From NCBI GenBank assembly GCA_902591925.1, contig CACJCN010000001.1:132001-196000 (forward strand): a stretch of 64,000 bases of DNA, given 5' to 3'. This DNA comes from an uncultured SAR86 cluster bacterium. Lineage in GTDB: Bacteria; Pseudomonadota; Gammaproteobacteria; Magnimaribacterales; D2472. Shown in pieces: positions 1 to 9,329 of the stretch. Position numbers and translations under genes: made by a program. The notes below the pieces were generated by a model. It ran no database searches. It worked only from the letters and a program-made list of their open reading frames with translations, and was not told the origin of the DNA. Position 1 is the stretch's first letter; each line of letters opens with the position of its first letter.

Positions 1-768
1 AAAACAAAAATAGATTTTTCAGAAATCTCATCAATAGGATTTTCTGGACAGACCGTTTTTCATACGAATAAGATGAGCTTCCAAATCGGTGATCCTAAGT
101 TAATCGCTAGGGAGACAAATATTGATGTTTACTCTGACTTTAGAAACTATGACATCAAAAATGGTGGCCTTGGTGCTCCACTTATTCCGGTATTCCATAA
201 ATATATTTATTCCGAGAAAAATAGCAACAAGCTAGTTTTTAATATTGGAGGGATTGCAAATGGAACATACTTACAAAACGAAAAAGTATCTTTAGCATCA
301 GATGTTGGTCCTGGAAATTGTCTAATAGATTATTTTATGAAAAAAAATTTTGGTCAGCCCTTTGATAATTTAGGTAAAGAAGCTATGAAAGGCGAAATAG
401 ATACCAATTTGTTACAAAGGCTTTTGAGTGAATGTGCTGACATGAAATATCCAAGGGCAGATGATAAGAAAGTCTATTATAATTTAATAGATAACTCATT
501 CGATAAAGTTGATCCTAATTCTTTATTAAGGACCTTGACAGAATTCACAGCCACCAAAATTATAGAATTTTACAAATTTTGTAAAAAACCAAATGATGTG
601 ATCTTCCATGGAGGAGGAACGAAAAATCTATTTTTAATGAATATTATTAAAAATGAAATTGGTAAAGTAAGAACTACTGACGGTGAAATTCCTTCAAAAT
701 ACGTTGAAGCAGCTGCCTTTGCTTATCTTGCCTATTTAGAGAAAGGTGAATTATATTTGTCTAAGTAG
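1..768 (+). CDS. anmK: Anhydro-N-acetylmuramic acid kinase, 5'-truncated by the window
   Basis: The reading frame is open from base 1, with no start inside the window. The first codons read IGFSGQTVFH, then FQIGDPKLIA, which match the conserved core of AnmK. The enzyme phosphorylates and hydrolyses 1,6-anhydroMurNAc to MurNAc-6-phosphate in cytosolic murein recycling. About 255 codons are visible. The family is usually near 370 residues, so roughly the N-terminal third, including the ATP-binding start, lies upstream. The GGIAN and ASDVGPGNCLID segments and the late HGGGTKN motif are intact. The internal ATG at base 73 lies inside the conserved domain and is not the real start. The 3' end overlaps the convergent erpA gene by 8 bases. 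Confidence 0.93.
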   Translation, partial: KTKIDFSEISSIGFSGQTVFHTNKMSFQIGDPKLIARETNIDVYSDFRNYDIKNGGLGAPLIPVFHKYIYSEKNSNKLVFNIGGIANGTYLQNEKVSLASDVGPGNCLIDYFMKKNFGQPFDNLGKEAMKGEIDTNLLQRLLSECADMKYPRADDKKVYYNLIDNSFDKVDPNSLLRTLTEFTATKIIEFYKFCKKPNDVIFHGGGTKNLFLMNIIKNEIGKVRTTDGEIPSKYVEAAAFAYLAYLEKGELYLSK

Positions 769-1105
769 TAAAAGACTCTCCACATCCGCATGTTGTTTTG
801 GCATTTGGATTATTAATAACAAACTTTGATCCTGATAAATCCTCAACGAAATCAAGTGTTGATCCATATAAATATGGATAGGACATGGAGTCAACTAAAA
901 TTGAAAAATTATCAAACTGAATCACATCATCATCAAATGCAACATCGTCATCAAACTTAAATCCATATTGAAATCCTGAACAACCCCCACCTGTAACAAA
1001 AACACGAAAATTTGAACTGGAATTAGAGTCTTTTTTAATTACATCTAAAATTCTTTTTAATGCATTTTTAGTTACATCAATTGATTTTGTTACATTGTTT
1101 TCCAT
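761..1105 (-). CDS. erpA: Iron-sulfur cluster insertion protein ErpA
   Basis: This 114-residue A-type carrier (HesB/IscA family) delivers Fe-S clusters to apo-enzymes. The three conserved cysteines are present: C42 in GGGCSGFQY, and C106 and C108 in the C-terminal TTCGCGESF. The acidic FDDDVAFDDDV run is ErpA-like. IscA or SufA is possible, but no isc or suf genes are nearby and a solitary A-type carrier fits ErpA. The stop codon overlaps the 3' end of anmK on the other strand, leaving no room for a terminator between them. The exported-protein gene upstream on the same strand ends 2 bases before this start region, so the two are probably co-transcribed. Confidence 0.9.
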   Translation of the reverse strand: MENNVTKSIDVTKNALKRILDVIKKDSNSSSNFRVFVTGGGCSGFQYGFKFDDDVAFDDDVIQFDNFSILVDSMSYPYLYGSTLDFVEDLSGSKFVINNPNAKTTCGCGESFTT

Positions 1106-1106
1106 T

Positions 1107-1631
1107 TTAAGAAACTCTCTTAACTTTTATTCTTACCTTAGATCTTTTATTAATCATCCAAAAACCACCTAAAGTAGATTCTTCAATAATAATTTCATTC
1201 TTGTTCTTGAAGTTTATTCGTTTTATTGACGATAATACAGATTGAGACTCCCATAATTGGTTATTTTCAAGTCTAAATCTAGTTTTACCACCTGCAGATT
1301 TAATCACACTTGAAATAGAGGTTGCAATTGTAATTTTTTCAACCTCAATATTTGCAGCTTTTTTTTGGTTATCTGTTAACCCAAACTCAGCAATCTGCTT
1401 TTTGTCAATTTTTGCAGGACTTTTCTTAGTCTCTGTTAATAGCTTCTCATCAGATTTAATTAAATCTTCTAAAGCTAATTCCTCATTCAAATCTTCTTTA
1501 ATTTTAAAAATATTGTCATAACAAGCTAATCTTTCTTTGTCTGAATCAATTTTAGCGCAATTAAATGCAGAATCTTCAGCTATTAAATTTTTAACGCTTA
1601 AAAAAACACATAGAAATAAAATGTTACGCAT
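1107..1631 (-). CDS. Exported protein of unknown function with a CAKID...RLACYD motif
   Basis: This 174-residue protein has an N-terminal hydrophobic segment (residues 3-18) ending near AEDSA, read as a signal peptide. Right after it come CAKID and RLACYDNIF, a paired-cysteine motif found at the N terminus of several exported proteins of unknown function. A charged, Lys/Glu-rich middle (about 45-100) is followed by a C-terminal part predicted to be beta-rich (about 105-174), ending in KVRIKVKR. I do not recognise a catalytic motif. It lies directly upstream of erpA and divergent from hemG. The periplasmic location is inferred. Confidence 0.6.
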   Translation of the reverse strand: MRNILFLCVFLSVKNLIAEDSAFNCAKIDSDKERLACYDNIFKIKEDLNEELALEDLIKSDEKLLTETKKSPAKIDKKQIAEFGLTDNQKKAANIEVEKITIATSISSVIKSAGGKTRFRLENNQLWESQSVLSSIKRINFKNKNEIIIEESTLGGFWMINKRSKVRIKVKRVS

Positions 1632-1719
1632 TGATCTTTATTATAAATTTAATTGTTGAAGAGTATAAATTATAATTACAATTATATATCCTCAAAACAC
1701 AAAATATTTTTAAAATATA

Positions 1720-2232
1720 ATGCAAAGAACCCTAATAATATACTCATCAGTTGACGGTCATACTAAGACAATTTGTGAAAAAATTGCAAATCAAGCAAAG
1801 AACTCTGAGGTGGACATTTTACCTTTGGACGCTGATATTAATATTGATCAATATGAAAAAATAGTAATAGGTGCAAGTATTAGGTATGGAAAATACAGAA
1901 AAGGTTTGTATAATTTCATTGAAAAAAATATTGAAACACTTGAATTAAAAGAAAATGCATTTTTTTCTGTGAGTGCTGTTGCTAGAAAACCTGAAAAAAG
2001 TAAACCAGAAAATAATCCATACTTTATAAAATTTTTAAAACAAACTAATTGGATTCCCAAAAAGATGGCAGTTTTTGCAGGCAGAATAGACTATCCAAAA
2101 TATAAATTCTTTGACAAGTATGCTATTAAATTTATTATGTTGATTACAAGTGGTCCTATAGACACCTCTAAAAGTTATGAGTTTACTGACTGGAACGATG
2201 TCGATACTTTCAGTAAAAATTTAAATCTATGA
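1720..2232 (+). CDS. hemG: Flavodoxin-type protoporphyrinogen oxidase HemG
   Basis: This 170-residue flavodoxin-fold protein would oxidise protoporphyrinogen IX to protoporphyrin IX, passing electrons to the quinone pool. The FMN phosphate loop is SSVDGHT near residues 9-15. HemG signatures include GASIRYGKY, NPYFIKFLK, FAGRIDYPKY and the C-terminal FTDWNDVDTF. It overlaps the hemL start by 4 bases (ATGA), so the two heme genes form a coupled pair covering an early and a late step. A generic flavodoxin is unlikely given the NPY and TDW motifs. The upstream gap is very AT-rich and shared with the divergent exported-protein gene. Confidence 0.88.
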   Translation: MQRTLIIYSSVDGHTKTICEKIANQAKNSEVDILPLDADINIDQYEKIVIGASIRYGKYRKGLYNFIEKNIETLELKENAFFSVSAVARKPEKSKPENNPYFIKFLKQTNWIPKKMAVFAGRIDYPKYKFFDKYAIKFIMLITSGPIDTSKSYEFTDWNDVDTFSKNLNL

Positions 2233-3518
2233 ATAAAATTAATAAATCTCGTGTTCTTTTTAAAGAAGCACAAAAGCATATGCCAGGAGGAGTAAATTCT
2301 CCTGTAAGAGCTTTTAAAAATATTAATGGCAATCCAGTTTTTTTTAAAAAGGCTTTGGGTCCATATGTTTTCGACGTGGATAATAATAAATACATAGATT
2401 ACATAGGATCATGGGGCCCTATGATTATGGGACATTCACATCCCAAAATTATAAAAGCTATTACAAAACAGCTTCAACTTGGTACTAGCTATGGAGCTCC
2501 TACTAGTATTGAATCAGAGACAGCAAAGCTAATTAAAGAATGTTTTCCATCAATTCAAAAAATCAGAATGGTTAATTCTGGCACAGAAGCAACAATGAGT
2601 GCAGTTAGATTAGCAAGAGGATATACCAAAAGAAATAAAATTATCAAATTTGATGGCTGCTATCATGGGCATGTTGATTCTCTTCTCATTAAAGCTGGTT
2701 CTGGTGTAAGTACATTTGGCTTGCCAGATTCACCTGGAATTCCAAATGAGCTTGCAAAAAAAACTTTAAGTTGTGAATTTAATAATGAAAATGAATTTTT
2801 AAAAGTCTTTAATAAAGTTAAAAATGATCTTGCTGCGGTGATTGTAGAGCCAATTGCTGGGAATATGGGATTTGTTCCTGGTAATAAATCTTTTCTAAAA
2901 CTTTTGAGAAAAAAAACTTCTGAAAATAAATCGCTACTAATTTTCGATGAAGTAATGACAGGATTTAGAGTCTCTCTCGGTGGAGCACAAGAAATATATG
3001 GCATAAAACCAGATTTAACAACACTGGGAAAAATTATTGGTGCTGGTCTTCCTGTTGGTGCATTTGGAGGTAAGAAAAATATTATGGATTATCTTGCCCC
3101 TAATGGTCCAGTTTATCAAGCTGGAACTTTGTCAGGTAATCCATTAGCAATGGCAGCTGGAGCAACGTTAATTAGCTTACTTATAAAAAGTAATCCTTAT
3201 AAAAGCCTAGAGCTCAAGGCAAAAACTCTTTTAGATAAGATGAAAGAAATCTTCGAAGAATATGAGATTCCCATTTCAACTAATCAAATAGGAGGAATGT
3301 TTGGTTTCTTTTTTTCAGATGCTTTGCCCGAAAATTTAAATGATGTTATGAAAACGAATGATATTCATTTTAAAAATTTTCTAAACGCATGCATGAATAA
3401 TGGAATTTATTTTGCTCCATCAAAATTTGAAGCAGGATTTATTTCAACAAAACATACTAATACTGAAATTAATAATACAATTAGGACCATAAAAGCAATT
3501 TTAAAAGAAGGGATATAA
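2229..3518 (+). CDS. hemL: Glutamate-1-semialdehyde 2,1-aminomutase
   Basis: This 429-residue class III aminotransferase-fold enzyme converts glutamate-1-semialdehyde to 5-aminolevulinate in the C5 heme pathway. HMPGGVNSPVRAF at the start is diagnostic. The PLP lysine is K268 in TTLGKIIGAG, and the FDEVMTGFR aspartate (D240) precedes it. Length is normal for the family. The ATG overlaps the hemG stop. The PfkB kinase starts one base after the hemL stop, so the three genes probably share one transcript. Confidence 0.97.
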   Translation: MNKINKSRVLFKEAQKHMPGGVNSPVRAFKNINGNPVFFKKALGPYVFDVDNNKYIDYIGSWGPMIMGHSHPKIIKAITKQLQLGTSYGAPTSIESETAKLIKECFPSIQKIRMVNSGTEATMSAVRLARGYTKRNKIIKFDGCYHGHVDSLLIKAGSGVSTFGLPDSPGIPNELAKKTLSCEFNNENEFLKVFNKVKNDLAAVIVEPIAGNMGFVPGNKSFLKLLRKKTSENKSLLIFDEVMTGFRVSLGGAQEIYGIKPDLTTLGKIIGAGLPVGAFGGKKNIMDYLAPNGPVYQAGTLSGNPLAMAAGATLISLLIKSNPYKSLELKAKTLLDKMKEIFEEYEIPISTNQIGGMFGFFFSDALPENLNDVMKTNDIHFKNFLNACMNNGIYFAPSKFEAGFISTKHTNTEINNTIRTIKAILKEGI

Positions 3519-3519
3519 G

Positions 3520-4521
3520 ATGAAATATGACATTAGCGCTCTCGGAAATGCTCTCGTAGATACTCAATATATGATAAGCCATGAATTTTTAAATGAAATT
3601 GGTCTAGAGCCCGATTCAATGACTTTAGCAACTCCAGAAGAGCATGCCCCTATAATTGAAAAACTTGAATCAATGGGTGCCAGCTCTGTTTCTGATTGTG
3701 GAGGATCTGCAACAAATTCATTAGTGGCTGCATCATATTTTGGATCAAAGTGTCATCATGTCTGCAGGGTAGCTGATGATGAAGATGGGCAAAAATATCT
3801 TGATAGCCTTCAAAATGCTGGTGTGAATCACATTGGCTTTAGTAAGGAGGATTCAAATATGCCGACAGGAAAGTGTTTGATATTTGTTACTCCTGATGCA
3901 AAAAGAACAATGAGTAGTATGTTGGGTGTTAGTGCATATCTTGGCTCTAAAGATATCGATTATGATGCTGTTGTCAATTCTAAAATTTTTTATATAGAAG
4001 GTTATATGGTTACTAGTAATGAAAACTTTAACGCTGTTACTTCAGTTTTGAATCACTTAAAGAATAAAAATACTCTTAAGGCATTATCTCTATCAGATGC
4101 TGGTATTGTTAATGGATTTAGAGATGAGTTTAAGAAAATAGAATCTCATGGTATTGATATGATTTTTTGTAATGATGATGAAGCGATTGCTTTTGCAGGT
4201 ACAGAAACGTTTGATGATGCTGTAAGTTTTTATAAGGAACAAGCATATATGATAGCTATTACAAAAGGCTCTGAAGGAAGTCTTATAATTAAAAATGGTA
4301 AGGAAATATTTTCACCTGCCGAATCTATTAATCCTGTCGATACTAACGGTGCCGGTGATATGTTTGCTGGATCATTCATGTATGCATATTTAAATGGTTT
4401 TGATTTAGCAAGTTGTGCAGAGTTTTCAAACTTTGCTTCTTCAAAGATAGTTGAAACATTCGGCCCACGTTTAACACCTGATGGATACAGAGAAGTTTTA
4501 AATAAATTAAAAAAAAGCTAG
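3520..4521 (+). CDS. PfkB-family nucleoside kinase (adenosine kinase-like)
   Basis: This 333-residue ribokinase-fold protein begins with the KYDISALGNALVD segment typical of bacterial adenosine-kinase-like PfkB proteins. The substrate-side GGSATNS motif sits near residues 64-70. The catalytic motif is DTNGAGD at 274-280, with D280 as the predicted general base. It probably phosphorylates a ribonucleoside or sugar with ATP in the cytosol; the exact substrate cannot be read from sequence. It starts 1 base after hemL. Confidence 0.82.
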   Translation: MKYDISALGNALVDTQYMISHEFLNEIGLEPDSMTLATPEEHAPIIEKLESMGASSVSDCGGSATNSLVAASYFGSKCHHVCRVADDEDGQKYLDSLQNAGVNHIGFSKEDSNMPTGKCLIFVTPDAKRTMSSMLGVSAYLGSKDIDYDAVVNSKIFYIEGYMVTSNENFNAVTSVLNHLKNKNTLKALSLSDAGIVNGFRDEFKKIESHGIDMIFCNDDEAIAFAGTETFDDAVSFYKEQAYMIAITKGSEGSLIIKNGKEIFSPAESINPVDTNGAGDMFAGSFMYAYLNGFDLASCAEFSNFASSKIVETFGPRLTPDGYREVLNKLKKS

Positions 4522-4575
4522 CATATTTCTTAACTATCTGATATTTTCTCCACCCTAAAATTTATTCAAAAACAA

Positions 4576-5115
4576 ATGGCATTAAAAAAATCAGTTAAAT
4601 CTCCAAAAAAGACCTTAAAAACCACTGTCAAAAAGGCTTCAACAAAAAAAGTTACTAAAATAAAAGTTGCTTCTAGAAGAAAAGCTAACTCGAAAGTTGC
4701 TAATAACAAATCAAAAATAGCTCCATACAAGCCAAAAAAGAATGAAAAATATATGAGTGCTGCTATGAAAAAGCACTTTATTGCCGTTTTACTTCAGTGG
4801 AGAGAACATCTGAGAGAAGAGATGCAAAAAACTTTTGATCATTTAAAAACAAAGGGTGAAACTTATGCAGATCCAGTTGATAGAGCATCCCAAGAGGAAG
4901 AGTTTGCCTTTGAGCTTCGAACAAGAGATAGAGAGAGAAAATTAACTAATAAAATAGCTGTATCCATTGAAAAAATTAAACAGGATGACTACGGCTGGTG
5001 TGATTCTTGTGGAGATGAAATAGGAGTTAAAAGACTTGAAGCTCGACCTACAGCCACACATTGCATTCATTGCAAGACTCTAGATGAAATAAAAGAGAGG
5101 CAACTTGGCGGATAA
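4576..5115 (+). CDS. dksA: RNA polymerase-binding transcription factor DksA with a lysine-rich N-terminal tail
   Basis: DksA binds the RNA polymerase secondary channel and works with ppGpp on rRNA and amino-acid promoters. From about residue 60 the protein is canonical: a coiled coil including DPVDRASQEEEFAFELR, then a zinc site with C142, C145, C163 and C166. E. coli DksA is 151 residues. Here about 55 residues rich in Lys, Ala, Ser and Thr precede the conserved part, with no acidic residue until after position 50. An internal ATG (4753) would give a shorter form, but the tail frame is fully open from 4576. No Shine-Dalgarno sequence is visible before the ATG; a TAAAAT -10-like hexamer lies at 4556-4561. 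Confidence 0.93.
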   Translation: MALKKSVKSPKKTLKTTVKKASTKKVTKIKVASRRKANSKVANNKSKIAPYKPKKNEKYMSAAMKKHFIAVLLQWREHLREEMQKTFDHLKTKGETYADPVDRASQEEEFAFELRTRDRERKLTNKIAVSIEKIKQDDYGWCDSCGDEIGVKRLEARPTATHCIHCKTLDEIKERQLGG

Positions 5116-5141
5116 CTCTTAATGTCACATAAAACTTTACT

Positions 5142-6371
5142 TTGATTGATAACAAAAACATAAGTAAATTTGCTATTTCCATAATCGAGAAACTTCAAAA
5201 TAATAACTTTCAAGCATACCTGGTAGGAGGTTGTGTTAGAGACTTATTATGTGACTTAAAACCAAAAGACTTTGACATTGCAACTGATGCAACTCCTAAT
5301 GAAGTTCGAAAAATATTTAAGGCTTCTAGAATTATTGGTAGAAGATTTAGATTGGTCCATATCTATAGCAGTTCTGAATTAATTGAAGTTGCAACCTTTA
5401 GATCTGGTGATACAAATAGTGATGGTGAATTAATTAAAGATGGATCTGGTAAGATTGTTAGAGACAATATATGGGGTAATCTTAATCAAGATACCTTCCG
5501 AAGAGACTTCACAATTAATGCATTATATTACTGTCCTATAACAAAAGAAATTGTTGGACATCAAGATGGTATCAAAGACATACATAAGAAAAAAATTGTT
5601 TCGATTGGAAATCCAAAACAACGATTTGATGAAGATCCAGTTCGAAGTTTAAGAGCAATAAGATTTAGTAATAAATTAAATTTTAAAATCGACAGGAAAA
5701 TTAAAGATGCAATTTATGAAAAAGGTCATCTTTTGTCGAGCATTTCAAATGCAAGAATATTTGATGAATTTTGCAAAATTTTTCTTAATGGTATGGCTGA
5801 AAAAAATTTTAATAAGCTCAGCTCCTTCGGACTAAACAAATTTCTTATTGCAAACGAACCAGAAAAAACAGATTACTCAAGAAAATTAGTTACTGAGGCT
5901 TTAAGAAATACTGACAAACGATTTAAAACAAATAAGTCTGTAACCCCAGGATTTTTAATAGCTGCCCTCCTTTGGCCAGAACTTTTAAATAAATGCTTAT
6001 CAAAAGGTGAAATTAATCTTAAAAAATTTTTTAGATCTATGGACCCGGTTTTAAGAAAACAGCAAAAAATAACTGCTATTCCAAGAAAATTTAACTCGTA
6101 CATTAAAGATATATGGATTTTACAATTAAAACTTCACAGCAGAATTGGTAAGCAGCCATATAAAACCCTTAGGCATCCTAGGTTTAGAGCAGCATATGAT
6201 TTAATGTTGCTTAGAGAAAAATCTTCAACCAAAAAAAGAAGTCTAGGTAAGTGGTGGACAGGCTTTCAAAAAAATGACGATAATAAAAGAAAGTTACTTA
6301 TTAATTCTTTAAAAGAAAAAGATTTACATGAATCATTCAAAACATTTGGTTTCTCAGAAGAGTTAAGATAA
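5142..6371 (+). CDS. pcnB: Poly(A) polymerase I
   Basis: This 409-residue nucleotidyltransferase adds 3' poly(A) tails that promote RNA decay. The polymerase-beta motif is LVGGCVRDLL (GG at 29-30) followed by DFDIATDATP (43-52), then RRFRLVHIY and RRDFTINAL. The later RLRAIRF-like segment reads SLRAIRF. A CCA-adding enzyme is less likely: the KLRHPRFRAAYDLMLLR-type C-terminal segment (LRHPRFRAAYDLML here) is PcnB-like. The start is TTG, the only reasonable initiator in this frame before the conserved domain. No clear Shine-Dalgarno sequence is visible. It lies 26 bases after dksA. Confidence 0.9.
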   Translation: MIDNKNISKFAISIIEKLQNNNFQAYLVGGCVRDLLCDLKPKDFDIATDATPNEVRKIFKASRIIGRRFRLVHIYSSSELIEVATFRSGDTNSDGELIKDGSGKIVRDNIWGNLNQDTFRRDFTINALYYCPITKEIVGHQDGIKDIHKKKIVSIGNPKQRFDEDPVRSLRAIRFSNKLNFKIDRKIKDAIYEKGHLLSSISNARIFDEFCKIFLNGMAEKNFNKLSSFGLNKFLIANEPEKTDYSRKLVTEALRNTDKRFKTNKSVTPGFLIAALLWPELLNKCLSKGEINLKKFFRSMDPVLRKQQKITAIPRKFNSYIKDIWILQLKLHSRIGKQPYKTLRHPRFRAAYDLMLLREKSSTKKRSLGKWWTGFQKNDDNKRKLLINSLKEKDLHESFKTFGFSEELR

Positions 6372-6398
6372 TCTATAAGATAATAATTAAGTATTTGA

Positions 6399-7064
6399 AT
6401 GAAACTTGCTCTAAACGATATACCATTACCCAAATATATTGCGATAGAAGGTCCAATTGGTGTTGGCAAGACAACTCTAGCAAATAAGATTGCAGAAACA
6501 TTTAATTATGACGCCTTCCTAGAACAGCCTGCTGAAAATCCATTTCTAAAAAACTTTTACAGAAATCCAAGTCAATCTGCACTTGCAACTCAGCTATTCT
6601 TTCTATTTCAAAGAATGCAACAAATTCAAGATCTTAAGCAAAGAAGTCTTTTTGAAAATGTTCGTGTTGCTGATTTTTTAATTGAAAAAGATAGGTTATT
6701 TGCTGAGGTTACTTTGTCAGCTGAAGAAATGATTCTTTATGAAAAAGTATATGAACACATTACTCTTGATGCACCAACTCCTGATTTAGTTATCTATCTT
6801 CAGGCTCCAATTGAGATTTTGAAAGAGAGAATTACTAAAAGAGGAAATATTAATGAACAATATTTAACATTAGATTATCTTGAAAGATTAAATGATGCAT
6901 ACTCCCGTTTCTTCCTTAATTATAATGATGCGCCGCTGCTAATAATCAATGCTTCTGATATTAATCTTGAATCTAATGAAGCAGATTATGAGTCACTTAT
7001 CTCAATGATAATGTCAAACCCAAAGGGTAAAAATTTTGTAAATCCTCAACCATCTATCATTTAA
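6399..7064 (+). CDS. Deoxynucleoside kinase (dGK/dCK family)
   Basis: This 221-residue protein has the Walker A motif GPIGVGKT at 18-25, an EQPAENPF substrate segment, a [11 protein letters not shown] segment that carries the family's DR pair, and a lid-type arginine stretch KERITKRG. It would phosphorylate deoxynucleosides for dNTP salvage in the cytosol. Substrate preference cannot be assigned. It follows pcnB, where many gammaproteobacteria carry folK, and precedes acs by 4 bases. Confidence 0.85.
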   Translation: MKLALNDIPLPKYIAIEGPIGVGKTTLANKIAETFNYDAFLEQPAENPFLKNFYRNPSQSALATQLFFLFQRMQQIQDLKQRSLFENVRVADFLIEKDRLFAEVTLSAEEMILYEKVYEHITLDAPTPDLVIYLQAPIEILKERITKRGNINEQYLTLDYLERLNDAYSRFFLNYNDAPLLIINASDINLESNEADYESLISMIMSNPKGKNFVNPQPSII

Positions 7065-7068
7065 TTTT

Positions 7069-8991
7069 ATGACAGGAAGTTTAATTAGAGCAAAGTCATT
7101 AAATCCCCATTTAAAAAACTTTAAGGAATATAAGAAGCTTTATGGTCAATCTATTAATAATCCCAAGGAATTTTTCAAGAAGATGGCAGTTGAAAATCTT
7201 TCATGGATTAAAGATTTCACTGAGATCCACAATGATGAATTTGCAAATGCGAAATGGTTTGCCGATGGAAAAATAAATGTAAGTGAAAATTGTATTGATA
7301 GACATCTTGAAGATAAATCAGAAAAAAAAGCACTTATTTGGGAAGGTGATGAGCCAGGAAATTCAAAATCATTTACTTATAAAGAAGTTCACAAAGAAAT
7401 ATGTAAATTTTCAAATGTATTAAAAAGCCTTAAAGTTTCAAAAGGTTCAAGAGTTTGCATATATATGCCTATGATTCCTGAAGCTGCCTTTGCAATGCTT
7501 GCTTGCACAAGGATTGGAGCAATCCATTCGGTGGTTTTTGGGGGATTCTCTCCAGAATCTTTGAAAGATAGAATTCTTGATGCTAATTGTGAAATTGTTA
7601 TTACCGCAGATGAGGGTATTCGAGGAGGAAAAATAGTTCCTCTTAAATCAAATGTAGATAAAGCATTAAATGATTGTCCGAATGTAAAGCATACAATCGT
7701 TGTTAAAAGAACAGGTAATAAAATAAATTGGAAAGATGGAAGAGATCTTTGGTATGAAGATCTTATTAAAGAAGTGTCATCTTCATGCGATCCAGAACCA
7801 ATGGACTCAGAGGATCCGTTGTTCATTCTTTATACTTCTGGATCTACAGGAAAACCTAAGGGTGTTTTACACACAACAGCCGGTTATTTGCTCGGTGCTC
7901 ACATGAGTTTTAAATATCTATTTGGAGCAAGTCAGTCTGATATATATTGGTGTACAGCAGATGTTGGTTGGATCACCGGACATACATATATTCTATATGG
8001 GCCTCTCTCAAATGGAATGACTACTATAATGTTTGAAGGAATACCAACTTATCCAAATGCTTCAAGGTTTTGGGATATATGTGATAAATATGATGTAAGT
8101 ATTTTTTATACTGCCCCTACAGCAATAAGAGCTCTAATGTCCCAAGGTGACGAGCCTGTTCTTAGAACTAAAAGAAAATCTCTACGAGTTCTTGGAACAG
8201 TAGGAGAGCCTATTAATCCTGAAGCATGGGATTGGTATTACAAAATTGTTGGGAATGGTTCATGTGACGTCATTGATACATGGTGGCAAACAGAAACTGG
8301 ATCGGTTTTAATATCTCCAATTTCAGGTATAACTTCAGTAAAGCCCGGTTCTGCAACATTGCCTTTTTTTGGTGTAAAACCTGCAATTTATGATGACGAA
8401 GGTAATTCATTAGAAGGAACAGCTTCAGGTAATTTGGTCATTGAGTCTTCCTGGCCCAGTCAGATTAGAAGTGTATATGGAGACCACGAAAGAATGATAT
8501 CCACATATTTTAAAACCTTTAAAAATATTTACTTTACCGGTGACGGTGCAAAAAGAGATGAAGATGGTTACTATTGGATAACTGGCAGAGTTGATGATGT
8601 TCTTAACGTCTCTGGACACAGATTAGGAACTGCTGAAATTGAGAGTGCTCTAGTACTTCATGACTCAGTTGCAGAAGCGGCAGTAGTTGGATTTCAACAT
8701 CCAATTAAAGGACAGGGTATTTATGCGTTTGTAACTTTGATGAAAGATAATGTATTTAATGATGATTTAGAAAAAGACTTAATTGGATTTGTTTCAAAAG
8801 AGATTGGGCCAATTGCCAAACCTGATCTTATTCAAAATGCTCCTGGACTACCTAAAACTAGATCAGGCAAAATTATGAGAAGAATACTGAGAAAAATTGC
8901 TGAGGGTGATTTTGAAAATCTTGGTGATACAACTACACTTGCTGAGCCAGCTGTAGTTGAGTCTTTGCTAAAGAACAGTAAAAAATTGTGA
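7069..8991 (+). CDS. acs: Acetyl-CoA synthetase (AMP-forming)
   Basis: This 640-residue adenylate-forming enzyme converts acetate, ATP and CoA to acetyl-CoA. The P-loop [12 protein letters not shown] lies near 255-266, the substrate-pocket segment DTWWQTETG near 404-412, and the C-terminal hinge and CoA-contact segment [14 protein letters not shown] follows. The lysine acetylated in family members is K601 in TRSGKIMRR. Length is normal. A propionyl-CoA synthetase is less likely given the WWQTETG motif and close match to Acs. Its TGA overlaps the GTG start of the small lipoprotein that follows. Confidence 0.95.
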   Translation: MTGSLIRAKSLNPHLKNFKEYKKLYGQSINNPKEFFKKMAVENLSWIKDFTEIHNDEFANAKWFADGKINVSENCIDRHLEDKSEKKALIWEGDEPGNSKSFTYKEVHKEICKFSNVLKSLKVSKGSRVCIYMPMIPEAAFAMLACTRIGAIHSVVFGGFSPESLKDRILDANCEIVITADEGIRGGKIVPLKSNVDKALNDCPNVKHTIVVKRTGNKINWKDGRDLWYEDLIKEVSSSCDPEPMDSEDPLFILYTSGSTGKPKGVLHTTAGYLLGAHMSFKYLFGASQSDIYWCTADVGWITGHTYILYGPLSNGMTTIMFEGIPTYPNASRFWDICDKYDVSIFYTAPTAIRALMSQGDEPVLRTKRKSLRVLGTVGEPINPEAWDWYYKIVGNGSCDVIDTWWQTETGSVLISPISGITSVKPGSATLPFFGVKPAIYDDEGNSLEGTASGNLVIESSWPSQIRSVYGDHERMISTYFKTFKNIYFTGDGAKRDEDGYYWITGRVDDVLNVSGHRLGTAEIESALVLHDSVAEAAVVGFQHPIKGQGIYAFVTLMKDNVFNDDLEKDLIGFVSKEIGPIAKPDLIQNAPGLPKTRSGKIMRRILRKIAEGDFENLGDTTTLAEPAVVESLLKNSKKL

Positions 8992-9329
8992 AAAAAATAA
9001 TACCATTTTTAATTTTATTTGGATGTAATACTCACCAAAATTATGATAAATCAATGCTTCCAGATGCTGATCCCAATACCCTAAGCAAAGTAAACTCTAA
9101 AGTTTTGGTTGCATGCATGCAGGTGCCTGTTCCTCAACCTCCTACTCCGATTACTGCTTCTAATAAAGTATCTAATACAGAAATGTATGACTCGAATGAC
9201 TGTTTTGATAACAAAATTGCTGAAAATGAGAGTAAAAAAGTTTTAAAAAATAGAAAGGATGAAAAAAAGTTCAAACTTGATATAAGTATTGAGAATACAG
9301 ATAATGAAGATCAAACAGATAAAGAATAA
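8988..9329 (+). CDS. Small predicted lipoprotein, translationally coupled to acs
   Basis: This 113-residue protein starts with GTG inside the acs stop region (GTGA overlap). The N terminus [12 protein letters not shown] is a short lipoprotein signal with lipobox LFGC and lipid-anchored C13. The mature part has a proline-rich stretch (PVPQPPTP) and a strongly charged Lys/Asp/Glu C terminus. Two further cysteines (C43 in VACMQVP and C72 in SNDCFDN) could form a disulfide. No known domain is recognised. The final 19 bases overlap the convergent MBL-fold gene. Confidence 0.6.
   Translation: MKKIIPFLILFGCNTHQNYDKSMLPDADPNTLSKVNSKVLVACMQVPVPQPPTPITASNKVSNTEMYDSNDCFDNKIAENESKKVLKNRKDEKKFKLDISIENTDNEDQTDKE

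Noticed and set aside
7389..7826. 145-codon minus-strand ORF antisense to acs
   Set aside because: It is wholly contained in acs and has no protein-like features.
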